64,000 nucleotides of DNA from Crotalaria pallida (GCA_037953625.1 CM075650.1:6202501-6266500), one strand, 5' to 3'. Numbered from the stretch's first letter, positions 11,501 through 23,602 are shown. Program-made: numbers and translations. The notes: generated by a model not told the origin, from the sequence alone.

Positions 11501-13543
11501 AGCAGTTTTTGAAAAAAGTTTTTGAAAAGAGATTTTTGTGAAGAATTGTAAAAGGAAATTTTTGAAAAAGGTTTGCGAAAGAGGTTTTTGAGAAAAAGGT
11601 ATTTTCAGAAAAGCTTTTGAAATAAAACTTTGTGAAAGGCTTTGAAAGGACATTTTATAAACTGAGAAAAGAAATTTTTGAGAAAACTTTTGAAGAAAGA
11701 TTTTCAGGAAATTTGCGAAATCAGATTTTGAGAAAGTGGGGTGAAATGACATTTTTTTTAGAAAGTTTGCAAAATGTTATTTTTTGAGAAAGTTTATGAA
11801 AACGTGTTTTGAGAAAAGTAAGGTTATTTTGAGAATGTTGGAAGGGAGATGAAAGTTCTGTGATGCGATCCCAGCTCTGTGCTATGCGAGAAATGATGAG
11901 AGAAAGAACGTGCCAGTTAGTGGTCGGGACTCGTTGAAGGGTTGTACAAAGGACGGGCCGACCTTAGGATAATTAAGAAGATAAAAGACACTTAAAAGGC
12001 ACTGACGCGGTGAGATATGAGAGTACGAAGTAGTGGAGAGGAAGGTACCCCGGATATCAGGGATATTCGGGTGATGAATGCAATAGGGTAGGCTCGGGCG
12101 GTAAAACGTCATGTTGCCTTGAGTACTATTCTGGGCAGAACGAACTCCACAAGTGGCGCACTAACGTGGTGGGGACTGGGTCTAATGTCGTGGTAAGTTC
12201 TGCACCCGGGACCGGAATAGTGCTGTCACCCCTATGGCATTTCGAGAACAGTGGAGAGGGACTGGAGTGGGGTATCTTGTTTGCCATTGTGAGACAGTGT
12301 GCCATGTATATGAATTGATATAATTATGATTTGAGGCTGAGACCTCCTGGCCTGGGGCCATTTGAGTTTGAGATAGCTGTCGTGCCCGCACGGTAAAGGT
12401 CCTGTACTCCTGTTCGCTTCCAACTAGGCTGGGTGGATGACCGAGGAGATGTAGACGTGTGAGACGATGATAAATAAGGGAGTGCCTCGATGATATTATG
12501 ATTACCCCAATCATCGAAGGTTATGATTTGATAAGACTTGACAATAAAAGTTAAGAAGTAATCAAGAGACTGAGGATAAGTTTGGTAAAATAAAGAGACA
12601 ATGAAGAGAATAATAATAACGATAAGAATGATAAGCTTGATGAATATGTTGTATGCAATTGTATGTGTTGCGTGCTTGTGTTGTCTTGGTATCTCGCCTA
12701 TTGTAATCTCACACCGTCGACAATTCGTCATTCGGATCGCTTACTCTCTCCTGTTCGTTGGTATATCGGTGCCGCTGGTATCTCAACGGGCAGATGGAGC
12801 ATTGCATGGAAGTCACTATGTGGAATAAGTTTGGGAAAGGTTGGAAGCACCCTCTACACGGCTGGGCATGGACCGGTTGCACGGAGATCGTGATCCCAAA
12901 TCCGGAGCATCAACTGAGCGGAGCTAATCTGGAGCCGCATTTGGGACAAGTCACCGTACGAGGATTTCAAAGCTACGAGGAAAAGGCCCGGTATGAGGAG
13001 CAGAGGATCTCTACCGCATTGGGTGGAGTGGTACTAGAGTCCAATAGCAAGGAGGAAACAACCACTCAGTCGACATTATCTTCGAGAGCGAGGAGAGGAC
13101 ACAAGAAGGAGAAGGGGCTGCACCCACTTGCTTTGAAGAGGAATGTTTAGAGATAATGTAGTTAGTTTAGGCTGTCATGAGTGTTTGGAATTTAAGGATT
13201 ACCTAAGTGATGAACCATTGATTTAACTTGACCCTTTCTGAAGCATGCCCTATTTTTATATATATATCCTTGTGGAAAAGGTTTAATGACCTTTTTGATG
13301 CACTGCAAAGAACTGTTTCGAAGTGGAACCAAACTATTTTTCTTGAAAAATGTTTTTTGGAAAACTAAATGAACAAGTTTGGGTTTTTGGTAACAACTTG
13401 GTTTTCAAAAAGAATGTGGGGGAACACCCATAACATTTTCAAAGGCTTCACTAATGTTTTTTAAAAAAAAATTGGCCTCATTTTTTTGCAACTTTAATAA
13501 GTAAAAGTTGATTATTTTGATTTACGAAAATCGGGCTGTTACA
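8510..13543 (+). mobile_element. Family B LTR, copy 2 (about 5 kb)
   Basis: It begins TGTTACCAAG next to the end of LTR A copy 1 and ends GGGCTGTTACA at 13543. From about 9270 it matches LTR B copy 1. The first kilobase has a leader-like, CT- and A/G-rich stretch (8640-8960) ending in AAG|GTAGAT, a possible splice donor. The flanks are AGGAG on the left and GCAGG on the right, so there is no target site duplication. The right flank continues directly into A gag with the tail of its primer binding site (GCAGG). Hairpins are at 10966-10992 and 12348-12360. Internal sequence of family B is not seen anywhere in the window. Confidence 0.7.
12764..13150 (+). CDS. Hypothetical ORF in LTR B copy 2
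   Basis: This frame is open from 12758 to 13150 and encodes up to 130 residues, with no family I recognise. The C-terminal half is charged and low in hydrophobic residues, with a Ser/Arg/Lys-rich end. It sits in the last kilobase of the LTR, where copy 1 instead has a 36-residue ORF followed by a stop and an insertion. GC content is higher than in surrounding LTR sequence. It may be a relic of an element-encoded leader or a chance frame. The start codon is uncertain. Confidence 0.2.
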   Translation, partial: YRCRWYLNGQMEHCMEVTMWNKFGKGWKHPLHGWAWTGCTEIVIPNPEHQLSGANLEPHLGQVTVRGFQSYEEKARYEEQRISTALGGVVLESNSKEETTTQSTLSSRARRGHKKEKGLHPLALKRNV

Positions 13544-16500
13544 GCAGGTCTTTCTATGGCAACCAGAAATAGAAATATTACGAACGAAATGTTAGAACGA
13601 ATCACGACAGTGCTGGAAGGCATGCAGCAGCAGCAGCGACAACAGCCATCTCAAGGGCGAGCTGGCAACCCACCTATTGGCAATATGGCAAATCAGGATG
13701 CTAGGACTCTATCGGAATTCAGGAAATGCAATCCACCAAGGATTGAAGGCGGATACAAACCTGATGAGGCAAACAAGTGGTTGTACGAGATCAACAAGAT
13801 TTTCCGAACTCTGGAGTGTTCTGATGAACAGAAGGTAACCTATGCAGTTTACATGCTTCATGGGGAAGCTGAAAACTGGTGGGATCACACTGTCCAATTG
13901 CTGAATTTTGAAAGGAGAACAATCAACTGGGGAGTGTTTATGGAGAAATTTCTCAATAAATACTTTCCGGAAGATTTAAGGAGAAAGAAGGAAGTAGAAT
14001 TCATGCAATTGAAGCAGGGGGATATGAGTGTAGGAGAATATGCTGCCAGGTTTGAGGAGCTGATGAAATATTCTCCCTACTACTTGAATAACCCTGATGA
14101 AAGAAGTAAGTGTGTTAAGTTTGAAAGTGGGCTGAGACCGGAGCTGAAGTTTAATTTCAGTTATCAGAGGATTCAGAGTTTTCCTGCACTTGTGGATATG
14201 TGCAGAATGTATGAGGATGACAAGAAGGCTGAGTTGATTGGAAGTCAAGGGAAAGGGGTTGGACAGAATTATGGACCACTGAGGAAGAAGAGGTTTGATC
14301 ATCGAAATAATGGTCCATATTCTCAGAAGAACAAGGGCAAGGGCAAAGCTGTGATGGATAACAAGAACAAGTCTCGCGATAATGCTCCTTATTGCGAGAA
14401 GTGTAGGCGCTATCATCATGGTCAGTTCTGCTAGTCCACAGGAGGATGTTTCAAATGTGGAAAGCAAGGTCACTTTGCTCGTGAGTGCAAAGAATCTGCA
14501 AAGGGGGACGCAAAGGGATCTGCTGGCAAGCCTGTGATACAAGGAAGAGTGTTTACCCTGAGTGGTAATGAAGCAACCCAAACCCCAAATCTCGTGCAAG
14601 GTAACTTTCTGCTTAATAACCAACCTTGCAAAATCATGTTAGATTCTGGAGCTACACATTCTTTTGTTTCTCCTGAATGTGTAAATAGGCTGAATCTTGT
14701 CGTTTCCGATTTACCTTGCTATCTTAGTATAGATACCCCTACTGGAATCCCAATTTTTACCGCTAAAGTCTGTTTAGGGTGTAATGTGGAAATTTTGGGT
14801 CATTTTTCCAAGGTAAATTTGGTTTGTCTTCCTAAGTTACAATTGGATGTGATCTTGGGTATGGATTGGTTGATGAAGAACCAAGTGATCATCAATTGTG
14901 AGGAAAAGACAATTCAATATAGGACCCTTGAACCTGAAGGTTATATGTGTTTGTTCTCGGCCTCTGGGGAAGAAGAGTCAATGCCGATAGAAGAGATTCC
15001 TGTGGTGAGGGAATTTCCGGAAGTATTTCCTGAGGAGATACCAGGACTACCTCCGAAGCGAGAGATAGAGTTCGGGATAGACTTAGTCCCTGGAGCTGGT
15101 CCCATCTCTATTGCTCCTTATAGGATGGCACCACCAGAAATGGCAGAAATGAAAAAGCAGATCGAGGAATTGCTACAGAAGCAGATGATCAAGCCAAGCG
15201 TTTCGCCTTGGGGAGCTCTACTACTGTTTGTAAAGAAGAAGGATGGGAGTATGAGAATGTGTGTAGACTATAGACAGTTGAATAAGGTCACTATTAAGAA
15301 TAAGTACCCTTTGCCAAGGATTGATGACCTTATGGATCAAGTTAGGGGAGCTGCGGTATTTTCCAAGATTGATCTGAGATCGGGTTATCATCAGATCAGG
15401 ATAAAGGAGGAGGATATACCCAAGACTGCATTTCGATCTCGATACGGTCATTATGAGTATGTTGTGATGCCGTTCGGATTGACTAATGCACCTGCTATTT
15501 TCATGGATTATATGAACCGGATCTTTAGACCATATTTGGATTTATTTGTGGTGGTGTTTATTGACGATATTCGGGTCTATTCTAAGAATCCAGAAGAGCA
15601 TGAAGAGCATCTCAGGATTGTGTTAAAAGTCCTGAAAGAGAAGCAATTATATGCCAAACTTACGAAATGTGAGTTTTGGTTGAATGAAGTGAAGTTTTTG
15701 GGGCATGTAATCTCTAAAGAAGGAATTGCGGTGGATCCGGCAAAAGTAAGTTCAGTGCTAAGCTGGGAACAGCCTAAGACTGTGACTGAGGTGAGAAGTT
15801 TCTTAGGGCTAGCTGGATACTATCGTCGGTTCATAGAAGGATTTTCCAAGATTGCATTGCCTTTGACCAAGTTGACTCGGAAAGATCAACCGTTCGTGTG
15901 AGACGATCGGTGTGAAGTTAGTTTCCGCGAGTTGAAGGAAAGGTTAACATCGTCTCCTGTGTTAATCTTACCTGATCCTCACAAAAGTTTTGAAGTGTAC
16001 TGTGATGCATCTAAGCAAGGTCTGGGATGTGTATTGATGCAAGAAGGAAGAGTAGTGGCTTATGCATCGCGACAATTGAAGAATCATGAGGTGAATTACC
16101 CGACACACGATTTGGAATTGGTGGCGATCGTGTTTGCCTTAAAGATATGGAGACATCATCTCTATGGCACTACGTTCCAAGTATTTAGTGACCATAAGAG
16201 TTTGAAATATTTGTTCGATCAGAAAGAGTTGAACATGAGGCAAAGAAGGTGGATGGAGTTTTTGAAAGATTATGACTTTAAACTCCACTACCATCCGGGT
16301 AAAACAAATGTGGTTGCAGTTGCTTTGAGTCGAAAAGCAATCCACATAAGTGCGATGATGGTTAAGGAAGCAGCATTGATTGAGGAATTCAGAGACTTGA
16401 GCCTGTTGACACAAGTGGAGCCAACAAGTATCAAGTCAGGGATGTTGCAGATTACAAATGAGTTCTTGGAAAGAATTCGGGAGTTGCAACGAGTGGATGG

Positions 16501-17928
16501 AGAATTGATGGAAAAGATGAGATTAGGTTCAGAAGGAAAAGAATCTGATTTCAAGATTGGGCTGGATGGAATCCTTCGTTTCAGGACAAGGATTTGTATA
16601 CCAAGAGATCAGGAGATTAGAAGACTGATTCTTGATGAAGCACATAAGAGTCGGATGAGTATGCATCCTGGATCAACCAAAATGTATCAGGATCTAAAGA
16701 AGTTGTTTTGGTGGTCTGGATTGAAGAAGGATGTTGCAGAGTATGTGGCTTCATGTTTAATTTGCCAAAAAGCATCAGAAACCAGGAGGACAGTTGCAAT
16801 CCTTGAGTATTCCCCAGTGGAAGTGGGATAGCATTTCGATGGATTTTGTGTCTGGTTTGCCAAGGACAGCAGCAAATCATGATGCAATCTGGGTGGTTGT
16901 GGATAGGTTGACCAAGTCGGCGCATTTTATTCCGATAAATATGCGTTATCCTTTGAACAAGCTTACCCAGATCTATATCAAGGAGGTAGTTCGTCTTCAT
17001 GGAGTGCCTTCAAGTATTGTGTCGGATCGAGATCCCAGATTTTCTTCGCAATTCTGGAAAAGTTTGCATGATGCTATGGGAACAAGATTGAAATTGAGTT
17101 CTGCGTATCATCCACAGACGGATGGCCAGACGGAGAGAACGATTCAGTCTTTGGAAGATGTGTTGCGGGCTTGTGCACTTGAAGAACAAGGAAGTTGGGA
17201 TCAAGTGCTACCTCTTGCAGAATTCACATACAACAACAGCTATCATGCAAGTATTGGGATGGCACCGTTTGAGGCGTTGTATGGAAGGAAGTGTCAAACC
17301 CCGCTATGTTGGTTCCAAGTGGGGGAGAATTTAGTGGTTGGACCGGAAATGATACAGCAAACATCTGAGAAGATTAAGATGGTTCAGGCAAAGATGAAAG
17401 CGGCTCAGAGTCGGCAGAAGAGTTATGCGGATAAGAGGAGAAAACCATTAGAGTTTTCAGAAGGCGACCATGTGTTTCTTCGGATAGTTCCGATGAAAGG
17501 AATCAGTAGAGCTTTGAGAACCCGAAAGCTTTCGCCTAAGTGTATAGGTCCATACCAAATCCTTAAGAGAGTCGGTCCTGTTGCTTATCAACTAGCTTTA
17601 CCACCCTCTCTATCCAATTTGCACAACGTCTTTCACGTTTCTCAATTGAAGAAGTATGTGCATGACCCATCAGTTATTTTGAAACTCCAACCTGATAACC
17701 TAACTTTGAAGGAAAACCTTACCTTTGAGACCAGAACAGTTCAGATAGAAGATCGTGAAGTTAAGCAGCTCAGGGGAAAGGAGATACCTTTAGTTAAGGT
17801 GGTATGGGAAAATGCTGACGTATTTGAAGCTACGTGGGAATTAGAGGAAAAGATGCGTCAAGTGTATCCAGAGTTATTTTTGTAAACTAGAATTTCGGGG
17901 ACGAAATTCCTTGTAAGTGGGGGAGTAG
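13544..17928 (+). mobile_element. Family A internal region (Tekay-type chromovirus)
   Basis: The internal region lies between the end of LTR B copy 2 and the A 3' LTR. Its first bases, GCAGG then TCTTTCT and ATG, look like the second half of an initiator tRNA-Met primer site (normally TGGTATCAGAGCAGG) whose first half is missing. It ends with GGGGACGAAATTCC and GTGGGGGAGTAG, the polypurine tract, directly before TGTAAC at 17929. Domain order is gag, protease, RT, RNase H, integrase, chromodomain, which defines Ty3/gypsy chromoviruses. The chromodomain and the LTR start TGTAACACCCC favour the Tekay (Del) clade. Confidence 0.85.
13556..17885 (+). pseudogene. gag-pol: Ty3/gypsy Gag-Pol polyprotein, family A (three disabling lesions)
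   Basis: The reading frame starts at ATG 13556. Gag core spans about 13740-14240. A TAG at 14432-14434 interrupts it just before the zinc knuckle CFKCGKQGHFAREC (about 14447-14490). The protease motif LDSGATHSF is near 14640. RT carries FIDD with the catalytic Asp pair at 15563-15568. A TGA at 15899-15901 replaces an expected Trp codon between RT and RNase H. In RNase H, the usual ADALSR motif reads AVALSR (16319-16321), so one catalytic Asp is lost. A frameshift lies near 16765-16775, after the integrase HHCC finger. The integrase core keeps D (16842), D (17025) and E (17133) with 35 residues between the last two. A C-terminal chromodomain with EATWE and a MRQ-YPELF end closes the frame. It would not yield a working polyprotein. 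Confidence 0.9.
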
Positions 17929-18195
17929 TGTAACACCCCTAATTTTCGTCTCCCGGATAATAAGGAAATTAATAATAAAAGTTTTATTATTATTTTAAAT
18001 GAATTTTCAAGTTTATGTTTTGTATTTAATTAGCCTGAAATATAAAAATAAATTGAAATATTTTTATATGGCAAATAAATGCAAAATATAAGAATATTGC
18101 ATTTTAGTCCTTGGTTTAGGACCTAAAGGTAATATTGAAAAAGTTCTTGGAGGGAAAAGATTTAAAAATATTAATTTTTAAATTTTGTACTGATC

Positions 18196-18226
18196 TAACC
18201 GGTTAGTAATGCCCTGTAACCGGTTA
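18196..18226. promoter_or_regulatory. Paired palindromes upstream of the TATA box (LTR A copy 2)
   Basis: TAACCGGTTA occurs at 18196-18205 and 18217-18226, 21 bp apart start to start, about 130 bp before the TATA box at 18357. Two further pairs with the same spacing class occur about 18908 and 19288. Confidence 0.55.
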
Positions 18227-18356
18227 GACGATGAACCCAGAAACTAGGTTAGTGGATTTTGATGAGTAATCACTTGATTAATTCGATTAATCGCCACGAA
18301 TACAGCCTTAACCCAGTGGAAAACACGCGTCAACGTGCATGTTACTCCTATTGGTC

Positions 18357-18364
18357 TATAAATT
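18357..18364 (+). promoter_or_regulatory. TATA box of LTR A copy 2
   Basis: TATAAATT sits at the position matching TATAAAAG of LTR A copy 1. It lies downstream of a palindrome pair and upstream of leader-like sequence with a possible donor GAG|GTATGG near 18494. Confidence 0.45.
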
Positions 18365-19463
18365 GTTGAATTTCTGAGGAATTGGGGGTTGATTATGCTG
18401 ATTTTGGGTTGAGAAGGGTTGTTAGGGTTTCTGTTTCGTTCAGAGAAATTCATCTTCTTCCTTGAGAGTTAGAGAGCGAAAAATCAACTTAGAGGTATGG
18501 GAGAAGTCTACCTTATACTAGATTTAGACTAAAAATCAAGTGAATTAGGATTTGAGTTAACAAAACTCAAAAAGGGCATTATGTGTGTGAAGCACAAAGG
18601 CTTGGAGGCCAAATTTCAGCTCAATGTTGTTTTGAGCAATTTTATATTGATGCATGCAAGTGATTTTAATGTGGAAATTAGAAGCTAAATGTATAATATG
18701 TGATTTGAGGTATTGAATTATGTTTGTATGGGTTCTTATGCAATTTGATGCACTAAACCAAATGCATGCAAAATTATATGTGTTTCTGTGCTTAAACATA
18801 TTTATTTAAGGTATATGAACTCTGTTAAAGGTTGAAATTTGGTAAGATTTGAGCAGTGAAGAGAATGGTTTGTTAAAACTCATGTTTTAGTGTCTGACTG
18901 CATAATCTAACCGGTTACTCGAGATTCGTTACCGGTTAGACACTGTAAAAATGCAAAAGAAAATAAGTTTACAAAATCAGTATTGTGGTCTTATAAATCC
19001 TACTCAAATCTAGGCCTCAATTTCATGGAGAACAATCTGAAAATAAGTTGATTTCACTGTGACAGTTCAGATTGCAATCAAAGAGTTAATACCTTAGTGT
19101 AATGAGATAATTTCAAGAGGAAATTAGGCTCATTGGAAAATGAAATGTGATTTAGACCTTTGAATGATAAAAACAGTGGTTTTTGAGGTATAAAACAATG
19201 CTAAACTTGTTTATGGATTGGGTAGAGAATTCAAGAAAAAGGGTTTTTCTGAATTACAATGGTAAACAGTTCAGATTTGTAATTCTAACCGGTTAGCCTG
19301 GAATTGTAACCGGTTAGTACCTGAATCTGAAAAATAAAAAGTTAAGTTTTGAATACCATTGATTATGTTTTTCCCAATCTAAGCTTAAGGGCATGTTTTT
19401 GGAGATAATTCAAAGAAGAATTTTGTGCCAAAGATTATGCCTCAAATAAATCATTCAAAAGGG

Positions 19464-21135
19464 TGTGAGAACCTACAATCGGTGGTTGAAATAACTAGGA
19501 TACACTAGGAGAACACCTTGAAGGGGGGGTTGAATAGGTGTTAAATAAACCTTGAAAGATTTTCGAAAGAAACAAATCAAAACGATCAAAAGAAATGATT
19601 TTTGCAAATTTCTTCAACTTTAATCGATTAAATCAATGGCTAATCGATTAATACTTGTTAAAATTGAAAAATCACTTTTCAGTCAAATACGAAAATCAAT
19701 CAATTAACACATATGATCAGAAATTCAGCGGAAACAATTAACACCAATATTCTTATTGATTACCTAGGTTATGAAAATGATTTTCCCCAAATCAATTTTG
19801 CACAATTTAGATTCAATTCAATCAATTATGAAAAATCACTTTTTCTAGGTTTTCAATCAAGAACACAATTAAAGACTTGAATTGTAAAGAGTAGAGAGTT
19901 TAGAGATACGACACAGTTATTTATCCTGGTTCACTTTCATCCACTTGAAAGCTACTCCAGTCCCCTCTTCAACCAAGAGAGATTCTTCACTATGAGGAAT
20001 TAGAGTTTCTCAAATTACAAGTAAATGCCTCACAAGACTCCCTTCTTGCTAGCCTACAAGAGATACCACACTCTTGCCTTGTAACCCTATTGATATCTAA
20101 TCTAACCTCTTCTCTTACTTGCCGATACCCCACAACAAGACTTCCAATGCTTTGAGATTCTTCAAAGACTTCCACTTGCTTGCTTCACTACAAGACTTCC
20201 AAGTGCTTGATGATATGCCACACCAAGGCTTCCAAATAACTTTGCTTGATGAATAACTTCTTCAAGACTTCCTTTGTTGTAGAGTGTTTGCCTTCTTTGC
20301 AATGATTACAACTCAAATGAAAACAAAATAACAATCCTATGAATCTTTTTCAAAAGCTATGAAAATATCAACATGAGAGATTCAAGGTTCTTGATCAAAG
20401 AATGTAAAAATGAGAACTTTGATCTTGAGAGAGTAAGAGAGAATAGAGTGGCTTTGATTCTTTGTAAAAGAGTATGAAAATGATTCTAGATGATAGGTAA
20501 TGATCACAAAGATTAGAAATAGGTTTATATAGAATACCCAAAAGTTAGAAATGATTAAAAGTGCTTTTGAGAAGTGAAAAACGCATTTTAAAAACCAGAT
20601 CTGCACGTGTTAATCGATTAAATTAAGTGTTAATCGATTAATCATGCATTAATCGAGTAAGTGCGCAAGGCTGAATAATTTTACTCGAGTAAAAGTCAAG
20701 ATAATCGATTATCAAAAGTTGTTAATCGATTATCAGTTCAAAATATACAGTTAATCGAGTATCAAAACCTGTTAATCAATTATGTTGATTAAAAATCACT
20801 TAAAACTTGTTTTCTCAAAAACTAAACCTTTTCTTTCAAACCTTTAAGCCACCTATTGATTTTAGGCAAAGTGAATACTCAAAATATGATATAATCATGA
20901 CTATGATAGAGATTCACTACCCTCTATATACTCTACCCAAACTTATAAACTAAGAGACTTGAGAGGCTAAAGATAAAACAATAAAACATAAACTACCAAA
21001 CTAAGTCTTCATGAGTTGGCTCTCTCTTCATAACTTGATGTTTGTTGTTGCTTGTTGAGCTTGAACTTGATCAACACATTTAAGCTTGTTCAAAACCTTT
21101 TGTCATTTATCAAAACATTCTTCATGGATCTTACA
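19464..21135 (-). repeat. LTR of X, left copy (3' LTR)
   Basis: The 1672-bp LTR includes palindromes TAATCGATTA in pairs at 19621/19641 (20 bp), 20611/20631 (20 bp), 20702/20723 (21 bp) and degenerate 20752/20773 (21 bp). A TATA box (TATATAAAC on the minus strand) is at 20524-20534, so the pairs from 20611 on lie immediately upstream of it in the direction of transcription. Compared with the right LTR it lacks about 53 bp near 19650. Confidence 0.9.
20524..20534 (-). promoter_or_regulatory. TATA box of LTR X
   Basis: The minus strand reads CTATATAAACC. It is the only strong TATA element in this LTR and follows three palindrome pairs in transcription direction. The right LTR has the same element near 24785-24795. 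Confidence 0.5.
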
Positions 21136-21150
21136 ATCTCCCCCTTTTTG

Positions 21151-21811
21151 AAAATGACAAACATGTTTTGAAGTTGTGAAGTTGTTGATGCTTGAACCAT
21201 TTGATCACTTGGTGAGACTCTTGCTCCCCCTCAATTAATGCTTTTGACATTCGAAATCCAATTGAGTTAATCTTGATTCTCCCCCTATCTTCAACAACTT
21301 TGCTCAACCTACATAAAAACAACAAAACAACCTTTCTCCGAAAACATATCATTTCTCAACAAAATATACCATTTCTCCCCAAAATAGTCAAAACATACTA
21401 TTTCTCCCCCTTTGGCATTATCAAAAAGTAATATATATACCAATTGAAATATAAAATCTAAGCCAAAATAAGAAATACTATGTCATACTATGAGAGTACT
21501 ATGTCATATATAGAGATAGTATGATAATTGTTTCCCTATATCAATCATTTCTTCACAACATTGATACCAAATGTAGATATGGTAATTAATACCGATTATA
21601 CAATACAAGAATAATACTTTGAAATGTGATACCAATTGGCAAGAAAATATAACAATGAAGCATAATACCAATTGTGACTAAACAAATACCAGTTATATAA
21701 TATCAAATGTTACCAATTTGTAGGATTCTCTTCTTGATACCAATTGAAGATGCAAATGAATGAATAACACATGAAAGTCCTTTTGCTCTTCAATCATACC
21801 TACAAAAACAA
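21151..21811 (-). other. Non-coding 3' internal region of X
   Basis: This stretch lies between gag and the polypurine tract. It has repeated ACCAATTG words (for example near 21440, 21632, 21669, 21738) and a duplicated ACTATGTCATA motif near 21478-21510. No reading frame. It takes the place where pol would be in an autonomous copia element, with no detectable pol remnant. Confidence 0.6.
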
Positions 21812-23602
21812 TCATGCTTTGCTTTTTGGTATCCAAATGGTTTTGGATCCATTTTTGTTAGTGTAGGGACTCTCACCCTTTTTCACCCAAACAAAATCTC
21901 CTTTAGGTATACCATGCACTTTAATATAACACACATTTGAAGTATGTCCATGAGTACCACAATAGAAACATGTTGGAGCATTTGAATAATCAACCTTTGA
22001 AAAATCAACAACATTTCTATGAGATTTACTCTTAGCATTAGTATAACCCAAACCAAACTTGTTTGAATTTTCTCTTTGAAAATTTAACAATGTGCGCAAT
22101 CTAATATCACCATTTGTGAAACTTGCAAGCTTATTTTTCAAAATAGCATTTTCATCTTTAAGCAACTTGCAATTCTCACAATCAACCACATTATTCAATC
22201 TACTAGCACAATCACAAGAAGAACTAGAATATATAAGATCAAGAGTTTCATTTTCAAGATTAAGCTCATCAACTTGTTTTTGAAGATCTAAAATCTCTTG
22301 TTGATGTTTCAAAATGAGTTTCTTTCTTTCACTGTTTTTCAAAGCTAGTTTCTTAAATTGTTTATGCATTTCTTCATAAGCATTATATAACATTTCATAT
22401 TTGGAAGAAATTTCGGATTTAGTAAGACTTACATTGCTTTCGTCGCTTTGTTCACTTGATTCATCATTTGAACTTTCCTCTTCATCTACTAGAGCTATCA
22501 AGTTGAGACAAGCGGCTTCTTCATCATCCGAAGAACTATTTGATGTGCTTTTCTTGTCTTTTTCATCATCACTATTCCAAACTATGTATGCTCTTTTATG
22601 TTTTGAATCTTTCTTTTCTTTCTCCTTCTTCTTGAGATACTTAGAGCATGAGTACTTGAGATGACCGGGCTTTCCACATTCATGGCAAACTATACCTTCT
22701 TTTGAAGTCTTTGTCTTGTAGTGTGGGGAATTCTTCTCTTTACTTTTGTCTTTGTTCAACCTTCCTTTTCTCCTTAGAATCTTATTGAACTTTCTTAGTA
22801 GAAGCTTCATCTCCTCTTCATCAATGTCCGAATCGGAATCTTCATTATCATCATCATCGGAACTCTCTTCCTTTTTATATGACCTTTGAGCTTTAAGAGC
22901 AATTCCTTTTCTCTCTTTGTACTTATCCGACTCTTCATGCATTTGCAAACGTCCAAGCTCCATTTCATGTTCTTGAAGCTTTCCGAAAAGTGTTGCTAAG
23001 TCCATGGTGTCCAAGTCCTTTGATTCAACAATTGCGGTAACCTTGGGTTGCCATTCCCTACTTAGACATCTTAAAACTTTGTTAACAAGTTCACAATTCA
23101 AGAAAGTTTTTCCAAGAGCAATGAGATGATTAACAATATGAGTAAAACGTTTTTGCATAAAACATATAGATTCATTAGGCAACATACGAAACAATTCATA
23201 TTCATGCATCAAAGAATTTAATCTAGCACGCCTAACTTCACTAGTGCCTTCATGTGTGACTTGCAAGGTGTCCCACATTTCTTTGGCATCACGACATTGG
23301 GAGACTCTAAAGAACTCATCATAAGATAGAGCGGAGGTGATGATATTCTTTGCTTTTAAATCATATTGAATTTTCCTTTTATCATCATCGGTCCACTTAT
23401 CTTTGGGAGTAAGTGTAAGCACACCTTCTACATCTTTTGAGGGAATATAAGGACCATTTTCAATGGCTTCCCAAATGTTCACATCTATAGCTTCTATAAA
23501 GATTCTCATCCTAATTTTCCAATAACCATAACCCTCTCCACCAAACATAGGAGGGCGATTTATTGAAGCCCCTTCACCACCAAAGGGATTCGTAGAACCC
23601 AT
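21812..23602 (-). CDS. gag: Copia-type Gag polyprotein of element X (596 aa)
   Basis: The ORF is intact from ATG at 23602 to the stop at 21812. The N-terminal part has the FGGEGYGYWKIRM and IWEAIENGPYIP motifs typical of the plant copia Gag (UBN2/DUF4219) domain. A LATLFGKLQEHEMEL motif follows near residue 205-215. Two CCHC zinc knuckles are present: CHECGKPGHLKYSC near residue 308 and CFYCGTHGHTSNVC near residue 545. Between them are acidic Ser/Asp/Glu stretches and a Lys-rich coiled-coil region (about residues 395-470). Gag would form the particle and bind the RNA. The protein has no fused protease or polymerase. The intact frame suggests the copy is young or was kept under selection. Confidence 0.9.
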   Translation of the reverse strand: MGSTNPFGGEGASINRPPMFGGEGYGYWKIRMRIFIEAIDVNIWEAIENGPYIPSKDVEGVLTLTPKDKWTDDDKRKIQYDLKAKNIITSALSYDEFFRVSQCRDAKEMWDTLQVTHEGTSEVRRARLNSLMHEYELFRMLPNESICFMQKRFTHIVNHLIALGKTFLNCELVNKVLRCLSREWQPKVTAIVESKDLDTMDLATLFGKLQEHEMELGRLQMHEESDKYKERKGIALKAQRSYKKEESSDDDDNEDSDSDIDEEEMKLLLRKFNKILRRKGRLNKDKSKEKNSPHYKTKTSKEGIVCHECGKPGHLKYSCSKYLKKKEKEKKDSKHKRAYIVWNSDDEKDKKSTSNSSSDDEEAACLNLIALVDEEESSNDESSEQSDESNVSLTKSEISSKYEMLYNAYEEMHKQFKKLALKNSERKKLILKHQQEILDLQKQVDELNLENETLDLIYSSSSCDCASRLNNVVDCENCKLLKDENAILKNKLASFTNGDIRLRTLLNFQRENSNKFGLGYTNAKSKSHRNVVDFSKVDYSNAPTCFYCGTHGHTSNVCYIKVHGIPKGDFVWVKKGESPYTNKNGSKTIWIPKSKA

